Notes under the pieces: model-generated
The model's database searches: none
The model's input: the letters and a program-made list of their open reading frames with translations, nothing else
Told to the model about the DNA's origin: nothing
Program-made: the position numbers and the translations under genes
From: Sciurus carolinensis
Lineage: Eukaryota; Chordata; Mammalia; Rodentia; Sciuridae
Assembly: GCF_902686445.1 (NCBI RefSeq)
Contig: NC_062232.1
Span: 31,516,954 to 31,580,953, forward strand
Reading direction: 5' to 3'
Length of the DNA stretch: 64,000 bases
In this document: piece after piece, positions 1-11,781 of the stretch
Layout: each line of letters starts with the position of its first letter
Position numbering within the stretch: position 1 is the stretch's first letter

Positions 1-559
1 CTACTTCAAATTGAGCATAATATGAAATCATGGTCCTGTGAGTATGAGAACCCCAAAGGACAAAGGAAACATGCAAGAAAATTTAAAGGCATAACTGGCT
101 CTCATGAAGTTAATTAGCATCCTCCATTCTGAGTGAGACTCCAGTCAGGGGTCATGAAAGGAAAGGCAGAAACTGCTGACGGCTAGAGGCTCCAGGATTG
201 GGGAGATATCCCCTAGCCAGAGACAGTTTTCTTGGCACAGGCACCCATGTTCTGTTCCCTTTCATTTTTTAAAAATTTTTGTTCAGAGGGATGACCTAAT
301 CACAGTTGAGATAAAGGAGATGCCTCATAATTTTATGCATCTAAACCTGGCCTGATTACAAACTGGGGAAATGAAAAATGGTTAAAATGCCCTGTGCATG
401 AGGTTTTGTTCAAAACAGCAGCTTCCCTTACTGAGCTTCTGCCAGATCTCTATCTCTGCAAGTCTTACAGAGCTTGCAAGATTTAAAAGGCTTGCAGAGG
501 CAATTGCCCCAAACCAGTTTAAGACCAAATGAAAAACATAACCTCCCAAGAGCATGCAA

Positions 560-1079
560 AAGTCATTTTCCTCCTTCACTCACAACATGACTCTCCTGAG
601 TCCCAAAAGGAAGGAATCATGTCGATGTTCCCTCTGTCTGCACCCCACTCAAGCCAAAACCACCAAGACTTTATAGGAACCTAAAATACCCCTTATGCTC
701 TTATCTTCTTCCAGATCTCTAACAGGGAATTCCCTACTCTGCACCTCTGCAACAGGAAATAGCCAGATATGACAATGTCGCCCCAACTCATTATACCTCT
801 TTTAGAATCTGGAATGAAGGAGGTAGAAACTTACAACTCCTCAGAGGGAAAAAGGAAACTGAGGACGCTGACCTTTTGCAATTTCCCTTATCTGCCAAAG
901 TTCCGCTGCCTGCCAAATGTAAGCCTGCCAAAAGTATATGACAAATTCCTCCCATGATGTGGCCCTGCTAAACCCTATAAAACTCAGACCCTTGCTGTAG
1001 CCAGTTGCCATTTTCCTCTTGAAAATGTGCCCCTCTGCTGTTTAATAAAGCATCGCTGATCCGCTGGGGTCGGCTTCCA
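560..1079 (+). mobile_element. Probable solo LTR of an endogenous retrovirus
   Basis: The 3' part looks like an LTR promoter and polyadenylation region: TATAAAA near 978, AATAAA near 1043, and a short U5-like end near 1079. I could not find a matching target duplication, and the 5' edge is a guess. No coding remnant flanks it. It could instead be the 3' end of another retroelement. Confidence 0.4.
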
Positions 1080-1099
1080 TTTCTTTTTTTGTATTCTCT

Positions 1100-1639
1100 T
1101 TAATTTGCTTCAGAAGTGGGGAAGGAGGGAAGGAGAGAAGGAGTGATGGAGGGAAAGGAAAGGAAAGAGTGGGCAAATGAAGTGACAGCTATTCCTTCAG
1201 CCTGTTGCCACCCAGGAGCAGCTTTGTGCAAAACCACCTTATTAGGCCTTGTTGGCCAAAATAGACACCAGTGAGTCCCAACACAGGTGTTTTTAGCTTG
1301 CAAGGAGAAAGAAGGACCTACTATTTAGTCAACATACACTACCCCAGGCAGTGCCTTGAGCAATTTACATAAATTAGGTAAGTTAATCAGTGTATTCATA
1401 TGAAACCTATCTAAAAAGAAGGGGAAATGCATACGAAGTGTTTTGCATCCCTTCAAGAATTGCCAGTGACAGTTTTGTTGGTATGGGTCTCTGAATGTTT
1501 TTCTGGGTGTATCTACTCAGGTCACACTCAAATTTGCACAACAAAATCCATTAGGGTGTGGGAGCTTCTTCTTTGTTAAGGATGCATCAGGAAAGTAAAG
1601 ATATGGGCATTTTCAGAGCCTGAATGCTGGTGTGCCCTA
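1100..1639. other. Tract without a recognised feature
   Basis: A purine-rich GGAAGG/GGAAAGG run lies at 1120-1170. The rest is AT-rich unique sequence in which I recognise no gene or repeat family. Confidence 0.5.
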
Positions 1640-1643
1640 CAAC

Positions 1644-2095
1644 TGAAGGGGCTCAATTGAACCAACCTGACTCCATCTTAGGGAACAGCCTCCATCTCAG
1701 TCCAGCTCCCAACCCCCCAAAGAACAAAATGGCCCACTCCCAGACCAATCATAGTGCAAGAGGAAAGTCCCTATGAGCTCAGAAGTTCCTGTTCTGAGAT
1801 CATGCCCACCCCCTGACCTATCCCCAACAAGGATAGGTACGCCCCACATACCCTTACCCAATCCTGAAACCCTAAGGCATAAAACCCCCACTTGCGGTCC
1901 CCAACTCCCTGCTTGTGGTTTTTTCCTATAAAAAAGGAACCCTTGTAACGGTCAGGGCCGCTCCTTCTCTGCCTGCTGCGTCGGTGCATTGGATGATGTT
2001 CGGACTCGAGTCTGCTAATAAATGGTCCTTTTGCATTTGCATCGTACTCTGGCTCCCTGGTGGTCTTTGGGGGACTCGTCAACTTGGGCATTTCA
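1644..2095 (+). mobile_element. Solo LTR, gammaretrovirus-like, 452 bp, 4-bp target duplication
   Basis: The element starts TGAAGGGG and ends TTTCA, so it has the TG...CA ends of an integrated LTR. The four bases CAAC occur immediately before (1640-1643) and after (2096-2099) it, the duplication size usual for gammaretroviruses. A TATAAAAAAGG box lies near 1927 and AATAAA near 2018. No internal sequence is left, so it is a recombined solo LTR. Confidence 0.72.
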
Positions 2096-2429
2096 CAACT
2101 ACACCTCTTCAATGAAATTCTAAGCAAAGAACTATAAATGAAAAATTAAACCAGGCAGTAAATAGGAAACATCCTAGGCAGGTTTTTCCTCTCTTCCCTT
2201 GGTGAACACACACACAAAATTCTCAAGTATTAACAAATATCAACTTTTTGTTTTATTGTAAAATCTTGAACAAGTGTTATGTTAGCTATGTCCCCTGAGA
2301 ATTTTCTATTTTGCAAATCTAAGGAGGGCAGGTTGAGGAAGTTTCTGGGTCTTTCTGAGACAGGGGCAAATGATGGAAGGAAAGGTAGTCATCTTAGATA
2401 GTAAATGATTGAGTTGGAAGGAGGAGGGC

Positions 2430-2780
2430 TGATTATCAAAGAAAAGGAAATGGGTTGCTAACACCTCCAGAGGACTTCCCAGCACAAGGAGTTGTTATTG
2501 TTAATGTTACCCCCTGGCTGCTCCTTCCTGCCCTTAGGAAAAAAGAGAAGGTGAGGAGAGAGAGGAAATCTGAGATCTATAAAGGGGCAAGACACAACCA
2601 CCTCCTGTGGGCACCCAGTTATGGGCTCTGACTTCTCTCCAGAGCAGTTTGCTATCTTTATTCTTTTCCTTAAATAATACCTGCTTTCTGTGCTTGCCTT
2701 GGCATTTCTTGGGCATTTAATCTTCAACACCCAGGAGAATGAGGACCCTAACCTGATGTCCAAGACCAGTATCACTTTGA
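2430..2780 (+). mobile_element. LTR-like repeat, copy 1 of a pair within the window
   Basis: This stretch is similar to the reverse complement of 53400-53800. Shared landmarks in the same order are GATTATCAAAG, AAGGAAATGGGT, CCCCCTGG, TATAAAGGGGCA, TTAAATAA and GGCATTTAATCTTCA. The order TATA box then AATAAA-like signal suggests an LTR. Its ends and family are unresolved. Confidence 0.55.
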
Positions 2781-2789
2781 CTCATCAAA

Positions 2790-3577
2790 TTACTAGATTA
2801 CTCCAGTCCAATTCCCCCAAATGTACTGAAAAGTAATGATTGGTTGAAAGGGAATCACTTTCAAAATCAAGCAATTAGGATGCTATTTCAGGTAGTATGG
2901 TGAGCCATTTGGCCTGACTGTGCTCACATGAAAAGTGACTCAAAATTCTGGATGAAAAATGTTTTTAAAGATTTCAAAATTTACTGTGAGCTTGCAGAAA
3001 AGCAACGAATGTTCAGAGCCAAAACCTCTGCAAAAGCAGGATGCTGGCCAGGTAAGCAGATATTGAGGCTTGCCTTTCATTTTGAGGACAGTTGCCTAAA
3101 CTGAGCTTTGATTTCCATGGACTGGTTAGGTCTGGATTATACAAGACAAACTCCAGGGACCAGTCAAGGTCAGCAGTTTTAGAAAAGACCTCCCCCCTCT
3201 TCTCACCCTTGCCCCATAAAATTGATACCCTGCCACCCTGTACTTTCAGTGTACAATGAACTGGAAATAAATCTACCACTTGTATGGGAGTTACAAAGAA
3301 AATTTCTTATCTTGTACCCTGGCACCAAGTGGAAGATGACAAAACCCTCTCCTGAGAATTCATAACCATATTATTATTTGATTGCATTATTACAAAAATC
3401 TCATTAACAATAAACTAAAATCATAATGATATCATTGCTTCACACCTCTTAGTTTGAAAAAAAGTTTAAAAATCTAACTAGATCAAGTGTTTGAGCAACA
3501 AAAACACACATTGGTAGTACAAGTTCAAATTGTTGTTATCTCTTTAGTAAATAATTTGGCATTTCTAAGCAAAGTCA
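2790..3577. other. Tract without a recognised feature
   Basis: AT-rich unique-looking sequence. I see no coding frame, tandem repeat or SINE/LINE signature. Confidence 0.5.
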
Positions 3578-3701
3578 AGGTCAGGCAAGGTGGTACATGC
3601 CTGTAATCCCAGCAACTCAGGAGGATGAAGCAGGAGACTTGCAAGTTCAAGGCCAGCCTCAGCGACTTAGCAAGACTCTGTCTCAAAAAATTAAAAAAAA
3701 A
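3578..3701 (+). mobile_element. B1-type (7SL-derived) SINE half
   Basis: Contains the 7SL-like core CCTGTAATCCCAGCAACTCA and the GCAAGTTCAAGGCCAGCCTC block, then CTGTCTCAAAAAATTA. The ID half normally joined to it in this genome is absent. Confidence 0.85.
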
Positions 3702-4440
3702 TATCTAAACGAAATCAAAGATATGCATGCACTATCATTCAGCAAACCCACTCATAAACTTCTAGAAAAATTCCTGCATGTTGTTCCAAGGAAATGGACA
3801 AGAATCTTACCAACAGCACTGTTAATAAGAATATAAACTAGCAACAACCCAACCATCAAGAGCTGAATAGGTGAACTATGATGTATTTACACCATAGAAT
3901 CCTAGAAGTAATGTGTATGTGGTTTGTTTAAGCCACAACCACATGCAACAATATGAATAAATCTCAAGAATCTAATGTTGAATAAAAAGAAGCAAATTGC
4001 ATAGGAAAATATTCAGTACAAGCCCACTTATACCAAGGTCAAAAGAATGTAAAAATAAGTAATACGGGGGCTGGGGAGATAGCTCAGTCGGTAGAGTGCT
4101 TGCCTTGTAAGCATAAGGCCCTGGGTTCGATCCCCAGCACCCAAAAAAAAAAAAATAAGTAATACACTGTTAGAAATTTGAACATATTCAATAATACCAT
4201 AATGAAAATCTGAAAAATGGCAGGTAGACAATTTAGGGTATTGGTTTACCTCTGAGGAGACAGGGAAAGTGATATAATGCAGAAGGGGAATAGCAAGGTC
4301 CTCAGAGTAATATATATGTTCTTTTTTGACAATGTTCTTCTTATTAAACTGGCAGGGAAGTACAGTAGTGTTTGTCATATCTTTTACTCGATCCATATCA
4401 TATAAATATTTTTTTGCTCGGTTCAATGTTTAATTTAAAA
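3702..4440 (+). mobile_element. Old L1 fragment, split by an ID SINE
   Basis: The wording is that of a diverged L1 3' region: ACTCATAAACTTCTAG, then CAACAACCCAACCATCAA, GGTGAACTATGATGTATTTA and AGAAGCAAATTGC. The ID element at 4066-4150 interrupts it. No frame is open over a useful length. Confidence 0.5.
4066..4150 (+). mobile_element. Young ID SINE with 15-bp target duplication
   Basis: A tRNA-like pol III head with A box TAGCTCAGTCGGTAGAG and B box GGTTCGATCC, followed by an A tail. AAAAATAAGTAATAC flanks it exactly at 4051-4065 and 4151-4165. The anticodon-arm region (CTTGTAAGCATAAGG) matches the 51341 copy better than the common AGCATG type, so at least two ID subfamilies are present. 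Confidence 0.92.
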
Positions 4441-4992
4441 AATATAAGCCACAGCAATTAATTTGTCTTTGATGTAAAGAGTTTGTTTGTTAGATTTCTC
4501 TCTCATTTGTTTGCAATTATCAGAACTTGTTTATTCTAGAAGTTCTTAAGAAGAACCATTTGGGACTTCAACTAAAAGGCATGTTTTACCAATAAAATTA
4601 GAGAGCCTTAGATCTGGAAATGTTTTTGGAAGATCATCTGATGCAGGCACTAGCTTCAAGGACTGAGAGTGTCCCAGTGAAAACCCACAGTTTGGAAACA
4701 CAGCCATCCCAGCTTACTCTCAAGCTGTGCTCAACATTTTACCTTCAAGACAGTCAAAAGTTCTTCCTTAAACTCCACCTAAAATCCTTCTTGCTTTAAT
4801 ATGCATGGTAGGAAAAGTCACTGATTAGGAAGAGGGGCTTGAAACTCAAGAGCTGCTGGCTGCTTTACTTGAGGTTAAATTTTCCAGATCCAGGGAAACT
4901 ATCTCAGGGCCTAAAACAATATAGAGGGCAGATAGTGCAATTATTCAGATAGTGCAATTATTCTTCATGACCACTGAAAAATTAAGGGAAAC

Positions 4993-5395
4993 TGTGTGAG
5001 TCAGCTTTTCATCACTGTGGCAAAACACTTGATGTAAACAATTTAAATGAGAAAAAATTTATTTTGGCTCACAGTTTCAGAGGTTTCAGTCCATGGTCAC
5101 CTACTTCTAATGCTTCAGGGCCCATGGTAAGACAGAACTTACGTAATGGTGGAGAGTATGTGGAAGATCAATGCGGCTCACATTATGGCAGACAGGAGGA
5201 GGAAGAAAAGAAGGGAGAGATGGGGGGAGAGAAAGAGAGAAAAGGAGGAGAAGGAGGAAGAAGGGACAGGGGTCCCAATATCCCCCTCCAGGGTATATCC
5301 CCAGTGGCCTACTTCTTCCAACTAGGCCCCACCTCAGCTGGGACCAAGTCTTCAACACATGGGCCTTTGGGGGACATTCCAGATCCCAACAGAAA
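4993..5395 (-). mobile_element. MaLR-type LTR, antisense
   Basis: The reverse complement shares its line-up with the LTRs at 47461, 48225 and 63414: GTTTCAGAGG..TCAGTCCATGG, ..GGGCC..GTAAGACAGAAC, and the far end TTTGGGGGACAT. A GGAGGAAGAA-rich insertion or expansion lies at about 5197-5270. The 151-residue frame that opens here at 5064 is therefore repeat-derived. Confidence 0.65.
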
Positions 5396-5399
5396 CCAA

Positions 5400-6884
5400 G
5401 GAACTGTCAAAGACTATAGATGGGCAATTTTCAAACCTATAAAAGCACAAAATATGGAAACTATAGATATGGAATTTGTCGAGTCTACCCTCTGCTTTAA
5501 TTTTAGAACCTATTATTAACCAGCAAAAATAGGAAGAGATTTTTAGAGTAGTGACATAACTTGGAATCAGCATTGGTTCAAACAAAGAACAAAGCAGGTC
5601 AAATTAAACTTATTTCCTGAGTTTACTCAAGAGAATGACTCCTCCATTATACCACATTTAGTGTGCATAAAGCCACAGTGACTTAAAGAAGTGCTGATTT
5701 ATGGAGAGCAGTGATTTTTCAACTTTCCTGACCACAACCTACAATAAGAAAAAAATTTTATCTTGTGACTCAGTACACACATACATTTGCATGACTGAAT
5801 GTAAGTTTCACAGAACAACACTGAAAGTGTGATGCCCTTCCATATTTTCTCTTCTTTTCCATTTTAGTTTTGAAAAGAGTGTTCTTCATGACTCATTCAA
5901 TGAATTTCACAACACATTAACAGGTAATGTCCTCTTGGAAAGTGTGCTGTAGGTCTCTTTGTAGTTCCATGAGTGAAAGAATTAAGAATAAATCTGTAGA
6001 ACAAAGCTGAAGAGACAGATATTAGTTTTGATTCTCCCAAAGCATACCCTTCCTGAGACAAGGACTTGAGGGTACATAGTTCATTTGTGAGGTGATCCCC
6101 AGAAGTAAGGGGTAGAGAAAGTGGGAAAAGAAAAAGCCCTTAAAATTGTGGTGATGAGCAGGTTACTTCTGGGGACAACGTGGGCTCATTCCTACTGGGA
6201 AAACTCTGGGGAAATGCAATTCAGGGATGTGGAAGCTGAGTTCTTTTATCGACTGACTCCTGCCCCTTCTTGACTGAAGGTTAGCCCCTGGGTGGTAAAT
6301 CCCACATATTCCAGAACTTTCTGTTGAGCAAGCTCCCACAGCACTGGAGAAAGCCTGGAGGCAAAGCCTCTGAGACATGCAGACATCTGGGGTGAGAAGC
6401 TGTCAGTACATGTGGGAAGTATTTGCCTCAGCTACAGGTGAATGTGGTGGGCTGAGGGAAGATGGTGCCAGGGTATCAACCGTGTTCATTACAGATGGGT
6501 GAAAATAACAAATGAAGAAATCCTTATAGGTGGTAATTGGTTTGAAACATATAAGGAAGAATTTAATTGAGACTATAAACAGGAAGTGTTGTATTTCTCT
6601 TCCCACACTAAACTATACAGACAGCATGGGGAAGACTTGCCCTGGCAAACTTAAGAGAGAGCAGCCAGCCAGTTGCCCACATTATGAGCCAACAGGCAAG
6701 GAAGTTTCTAAAAAAGAGAAAGCAACAGTGGTCTGCAACAGGACAGAGGCTATACCACAGTAATCTGGCTTGTCCTAGACTGAACCAAACACACTGAAGT
6801 ACCAGGCAATTTAGGCTGATTTTTGAGATGGCACCTTAAGAAGGATGCAGATACATTAGATGATGCTAGAAAGAAATACCAAAA
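5400..6884. other. Intergenic or intronic tract, nothing recognised
   Basis: Unique-looking sequence. Short frames at 6163-6378 (-), 6403-6606 (-) and 6530-6763 (+) show no domain and are of a length expected by chance. Confidence 0.5.
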
Positions 6885-7012
6885 GGTGTGGGACACAGTG
6901 GCACACATCTGTAGTCCCAGCTACTTGGGAGGCTGAGGCAGGAGGATCACTTGAGCCTAGGAGTCCAAGACCTGGGTAACATAGCAAGACTCCATGTCAA
7001 GAAAAAAATAAA
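6885..7012 (+). mobile_element. Diverged 7SL-derived (B1/Alu-like) SINE monomer
   Basis: Has TGTAGTCCCAGCTACTTGGG, GAGGCTGAGGCAGGAGGATC and CTTGAGCCTAGGAGTCCAAG. This last block is closer to the ancestral 7SL monomer than to the GCAAGTTCAAGGCCAGCCTC form of the other SINEs here. It looks like an older copy. Confidence 0.8.
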
Positions 7013-9126
7013 CAGTGACAACCATGGGCTTACTTTCGTAACAAATCAACAAGTACACAAACAAATTAAAAATTGATTGAATATTGAAGAAATTTTAGAT
7101 TTGTAGTCTGAAGAAAATGAGACTTAAGAAAAATAATATCCTTGTGTTCTGATTTCTCAGTGGTCATCATATAAATAAAACTAGAGCAAGATAAACTTAA
7201 CTGTGTAATTTAAAAAGTGAGAAACAAGAACAATGGCTAGAAGCTATGCAGAGCTGGGTTCAGCTTAATGTGAGGCAGGATTTTCTAAGGCTGCAAGATC
7301 ATCCTAGGACATCATCCAAACTTACTAAACCTGGAAATGTTCCCATGAGGCTGGAGAATGCTTGCAAGAGAGGTAAAATGGAAAAATTACTGCACTGGGG
7401 ACAAGGTGGAGCTGTAAAGCTCCCTTCAGAGTTAAGATTCTGCAGTTCTATGAAATTATTATACCAAACAATGTCTTGCACACAGATCCCAGTTCAACTT
7501 TTACATTATGGAAAATCAACCTTTAGGAAGGAAGTGGCAGACAGAAAGATGGATGTAGGGATAAATCAAGATTCTAAAAATAAAAGAGAGAAATAATAAA
7601 AAAGGCAGAGTGAAGGATGCCCCCAAAAGATCATTTCCTCAGCTGCAGGGAAGAAGGAAGGCTCTTTCAATGCACTGTTGGTTACACACTTGGGTTCCTG
7701 CCCCTCCCTCTGCTATAAAAGAAAAATGGGGAGGGTGAAGAGAGAAGCCTCAGGGAATACTGATTTCAAGTGTCTCAGTTTCAACAGAAAAAGAGAAAAC
7801 CCTGTGGTTTCAGTGCTGTCATTTAGAAAATAAGCTGCAGACCCTTTATCACACATCTTGTTGGAGGATCAGAGCACAGACATGCAGGGAATGTATGGAT
7901 ACAGATGTGTCCTGGCTTGTTAGAATAACTCACAGCAAACATTAAACAAGAAGCACCCTGGGGTGGGGGCCAAGATCACTGAAGGATTATTGTGAATCTG
8001 GGCTGCGGCAAATGCCTCCTTTTAAGTAGGATTCTGCACAACTAATGGTACAAACATTATGCAGGCGCCAGGAAACAAAAGCACCCTAGAGAGTAGAATA
8101 AAAGGGTTTTAAGAAGAAAATGAATTGTTAGGATGGAGGGGAGAGGTGGCTTGTTACATAATGAAGGGCATTAGTAGAATATTAAGTTGTGCAACCCAAG
8201 CAAAAATCAGGGATATGCCATAAACCATTTGTCTCTTCTCTTCCCAATATTTCCCAGTCTATCCACTACTGAAGTTACTTCTCTTTTCTATACTTTGTAT
8301 AAACATTTTATTTTTTTTTACAAAACACAGTTCAATGAATTGCCACAAACTAAACACACATATAACAGCACTCAGATAAAGAAACAGAACACAACCAGAA
8401 CCCTGCTACCATCTTGATTTCTAACATCTCAAGTTGCCTTTTTTTCATATATTTCTAATGTATTGAAAAAAAATGTTGTGAGTGGATTAAAAACTCTGTG
8501 CTATCTTCAGAAGTGAGAATCTGGGACCAGCACAGAGTCTTTCTAGAAGACTAGGAGTAAAACAATGTAGTGGAGTGCTAAAAATTCTTATCTAGCTCAC
8601 CTACTTTTTGGTCTCGTTGCTTTGGCCAGTCCCACCATATCTCAGGAAGCTTAGTTTCTGCCTGTTTAAATACAAAATTGGTGTATTCTATTAAAGATTT
8701 TTAAATTGAGAAAAAGGCATTGTACCAGAGGGAAAGACTGGATATCAAGAGTGTGAGTAGGATACACATAAAGAAGGAGCTGAAATTGATGAAATTATAG
8801 AGTGGCTGGAGAAAAGGAGAGAAGGTCTCAGATGCCAGGGTTAGATGCTATATCTACAACAGTAGGGCTCCATTTTAAATTTCAATGCTGGTACATATTC
8901 TTGAAGTGTTTTTATGAGCTAATGATGAGTTATATGTCAACTACATTGGTTCAAAAGAGAAGATTTCAAAGGAGCCTATTAAATTGAGGGATTTGACTTA
9001 ATGATGATTTGACTAGAACTTGGATGTTAACACAAAAGTTGTTTTCCAAACCTCAGCTGTCACTGGAATTAGGCTGGGGTCAATTTCAGATGTCTGCTCA
9101 AAATAAGGAGGTGTGTGGTTGGCAGT
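7013..9126. other. Intergenic or intronic tract, nothing recognised
   Basis: AT-rich with short frames only, the longest at 7246-7596 (+, 116 codons), which has no recognisable motif. I see no SINE core or LTR. Confidence 0.5.
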
Positions 9127-9141
9127 AGAAATAGTTTGGAT

Positions 9142-9228
9142 GGGGGATGTAGGTCTAGTGGTAGAGTGCTTGCCTAGCATGTTTGAGGCCTTGGGTTCAA
9201 TTCCTGGAAACACTAAAAGAAAGAAAAG
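9142..9228 (+). mobile_element. ID SINE with diverged target duplication
   Basis: A box region TAGGTCTAGTGGTAGAGTG and B box GGTTCAATTCC. Flanks AGAAATAGTTTGGATGG and AGAAATGGCTTGGATGG match apart from two positions. Confidence 0.85.
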
Positions 9229-9701
9229 AAATGGCTTGGATGGAGCAGGAAATTGAGCCAAACATCTGAATTAGGGCCATTTATCACATGATCCATAAGG
9301 CTCATGGATCTAGTACAGGAAGTAGCTTCTAGCTTCACCTGACTGTACCAGGAAGGAAGTGGCACACAGTTCCTCTGTGCATAGGATGAAAGAGCATATT
9401 TTCCTGAATCTCTTCCAATTTCAAGATTTCCATTTCTCAGGTCACAAGGTGTATTGCTCATCATTACTTGGATGGGTAAGCCAATAAGTAAGAAGGACAT
9501 ATAGGGTTTGATGCATAGTCATTGTACATGGTTATGTTCCTTTCATTATTAACATACATTTATTGACATTGCCTTATGAATAAAAGACATTGGGTGGGAC
9601 TGAGTTTACTTCAAAGAACAGATGTAACTTGTGTCTGTGCTGGGTACAGATATATTATCTTTCTGAACTTTCAAGGTAACTCCATAAATCATTATTCCTG
9701 A

Positions 9702-9918
9702 CTTTTTTGGGGAGGTTACTAAGGATTGAACCCAGGAGTGCTATACCACTGAGCTACATCCCTAATCCTTTTTATTTATTTATTTATTTAAATTTTGAGA
9801 CAGGGTATTGCTAAGTTGCTTAGGGTCTAAGTTGCACAAGCTGTCTTTGAACTTGGGATTCTCCTGTCCCAGCCTCTTGAGTAGCTGGGATTACAGGTGT
9901 GGGCCACCATATTCAGCC
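9702..9918 (-). mobile_element. B1-dID composite SINE, antisense
   Basis: Read on the minus strand it has a 7SL-like head (GTAATCCCAGCTACTCAAGA) followed by an ID half with GGTTCAATCC. A TTTATTTATTTATTTA linker at 9770-9790 joins the halves. Confidence 0.88.
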
Positions 9919-10055
9919 TATTCCCCACTTCTAAGTTTTTCCTTCTCTCATTCTAGTAGATATATCTTTGAAAAGAAGAATTTTCTAATGATAAGCATCC
10001 CAATCATTTCTCTAAATTATAATATTAAAAAACTTCATGCAAATGACTTTTCATC

Positions 10056-10133
10056 AGGTTCTGAAGATGTACCTCACTAGTAGACTGCTTGTGCAAGGTC
10101 TTGGGTTTTAATTCCAGTACCATTAAAAAAAAA
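10056..10133 (+). mobile_element. Diverged ID SINE
   Basis: The weak ID line TACCTCACTAGTAGACTGCT..TTGGGTTTTAATTCCAG ends in an A run. GACTTTTCATCA before and GACTTTTCACCA after support an insertion. Confidence 0.7.
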
Positions 10134-10219
10134 AGACTTTTCACCATTGAAAACAAAATTGAGTCCAAAGTTATTTATCAAATTCTAACAGTATACTTAT
10201 CACCATAGTTAAGAAAATT

Positions 10220-10335
10220 TGCCTGGGGATGAGGCTCAGTGGTAGAGCACTTGCCTAAGCATGTATGAGACCCTGGGTTCCATCTCCAGAACTGATAAAT
10301 AAATAAATAATAAATAAATAAATAAATAAATAAAT
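10220..10335 (+). mobile_element. ID SINE with (AAAT)n tail
   Basis: A box GAGGCTCAGTGGTAGAGC, B-box region GGTTCCATCTCC, then about 50 bp of AAATAAAT repeats to 10335 that grew from the SINE tail. Confidence 0.88.
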
Positions 10336-11105
10336 GTAGGAAAGAAAGAAAAGAAGAAACATTGGGAAAATAAGAAAAAAGGGAAGAAGGGAATCACTCA
10401 TTTGACTACCATGAAAAAGATAATATTATGTTATGTTATATTTAAAAAAAAAACAGGTCACAAGATTCCAGTTCAGGGTAAAATGGAGTAATTACATTCC
10501 ACTCTCTTTCCTACTAAATGCAGCTGAAAAATCTGAAAAAGTACTTCGAACAGTAGTTTGAAAACTCTGAAAAGTAAACAGTAGCAGGCAGATTGCAGAA
10601 AAAGGCAAACTTTGAAATACCACTGATTGTAGCTAACCCCATTTTTTCTTCCGGTACCTGCTGGACTGAAGTCAGCCCAAACACAGAAGTAGACACCTGG
10701 TGTAGAGCGTTCAAGGAGAAGCCCCCCTAGCTTTGACTCTAAGAGTGGGAAAAAGGACTCCCAATGCTTCAGAGAGAATGGGGAAAATTTCCTACATTTG
10801 TTTTAGGTCTGTATTCTCAATTCTATCATGATCCAACCCCTGTGCAATCCTGTGGTGGCAATACAGGTGCAGCTACAGCACTAGTAGTAGGGGCCTAAAA
10901 TTGCCTAAAACTCTGATAAAAGGGAGTGTTTCTCTCTGGAGAAGATATAATCAAGAGAGTGGGGAGATCCTACATGGCTTTTTGTCTTTCTATGTCTTCC
11001 CTTTGCTCAGATAACATTTTTCCAATTTCTTTTTCTTTTTAGTCACTCAGGGATCTGTGGGACAAGATCAAAAAATCTAACATTTGAGTCATTAGAGTAG
11101 AAAAG
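10336..11105. other. Tract without a recognised feature
   Basis: A-rich then mixed sequence. No open frame beyond 66 codons and no clear repeat. Confidence 0.45.
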
Positions 11106-11316
11106 AAAGGAGAAAGAGTGCAGTAGATACAGTTAAAGCAGTGTTCAGAGGAACATTTATAGCATTGGAGGCATATATTAGAAAAGAGAAGTGACCTCAC
11201 AACAATATCAACTATCACAACTTAGATAAAATGGACCAATTTCTCAAAAATCACAAGGTATCAAAAACTCATCCAAGATGAGACAGATAGTCTTTCCAAG
11301 AAGAAATTTCCATGTA

Positions 11317-11623
11317 GACTGGGTGTGCTGTCGCATGCCTGTCTGTAATCCCAGCAACTTGGGAGGCTGATGCAGGAGGATCGCAAGTTCAAGGCCAGCC
11401 TCAGCAACTTAGCAAGGCCCTAGCAACTTAGCAAGACCCTGTCTCAAAATAAAAAATAAAATAAAGGTTAAAGGCTGGGGATATAGCTCAGTTGGTAGAG
11501 TGCTTACCTTGCAAGAATAAGGCCCTGGGTTCAATCGCCAGCACCACAAAAAAATAAATAAATTAAATAAATAAATAGAAATATAGGTTAAAATGAAAAT
11601 AAATCCCTCCCCCCCCACAAAAA
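11317..11623 (+). mobile_element. B1-dID composite SINE with 16-bp target duplication
   Basis: Complete composite: 7SL-like head, GCAAGTTCAAGGCCAGCCTC, then an ID half with the TTGCAAGAATAAGG variant. AAGAAATTTCCATGTA occurs exactly at 11301-11316 and 11624-11639. The C run at 11607-11617 lies in its tail. Confidence 0.93.
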
Positions 11624-11650
11624 AAGAAATTTCCATGTATTACATATTTT

Positions 11651-11781
11651 TTAAAACATTCTTAGTTGTAGATGGACATAATACCTTTATTATTTTATTT
11701 ATTGATTTGGTGCTGAGGATCAAACCTAGTGCCTCACACATGCTAGGCAAGCACTCTGCCACTGAGCTACAACCCCAGCCC
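11651..11781 (-). mobile_element. ID SINE with sciurid-type long tail, antisense
   Basis: On the minus strand: GGCTGGGGTTGTAGCTCAGT, B box, then a tail with an AAAGGTAT-like motif and TCCATCTACAACTAAG. CATGTATTACATATTTT is exact at 11634-11650 and 11782-11798, so this SINE landed directly next to the older SINE's duplication. Confidence 0.92.

Noticed and set aside
4066..4140. tRNA gene
   Set aside because: A and B boxes are present, but the element has an A tail and an exact 15-bp target duplication, so it is an ID SINE. The same applies at 51341-51412.
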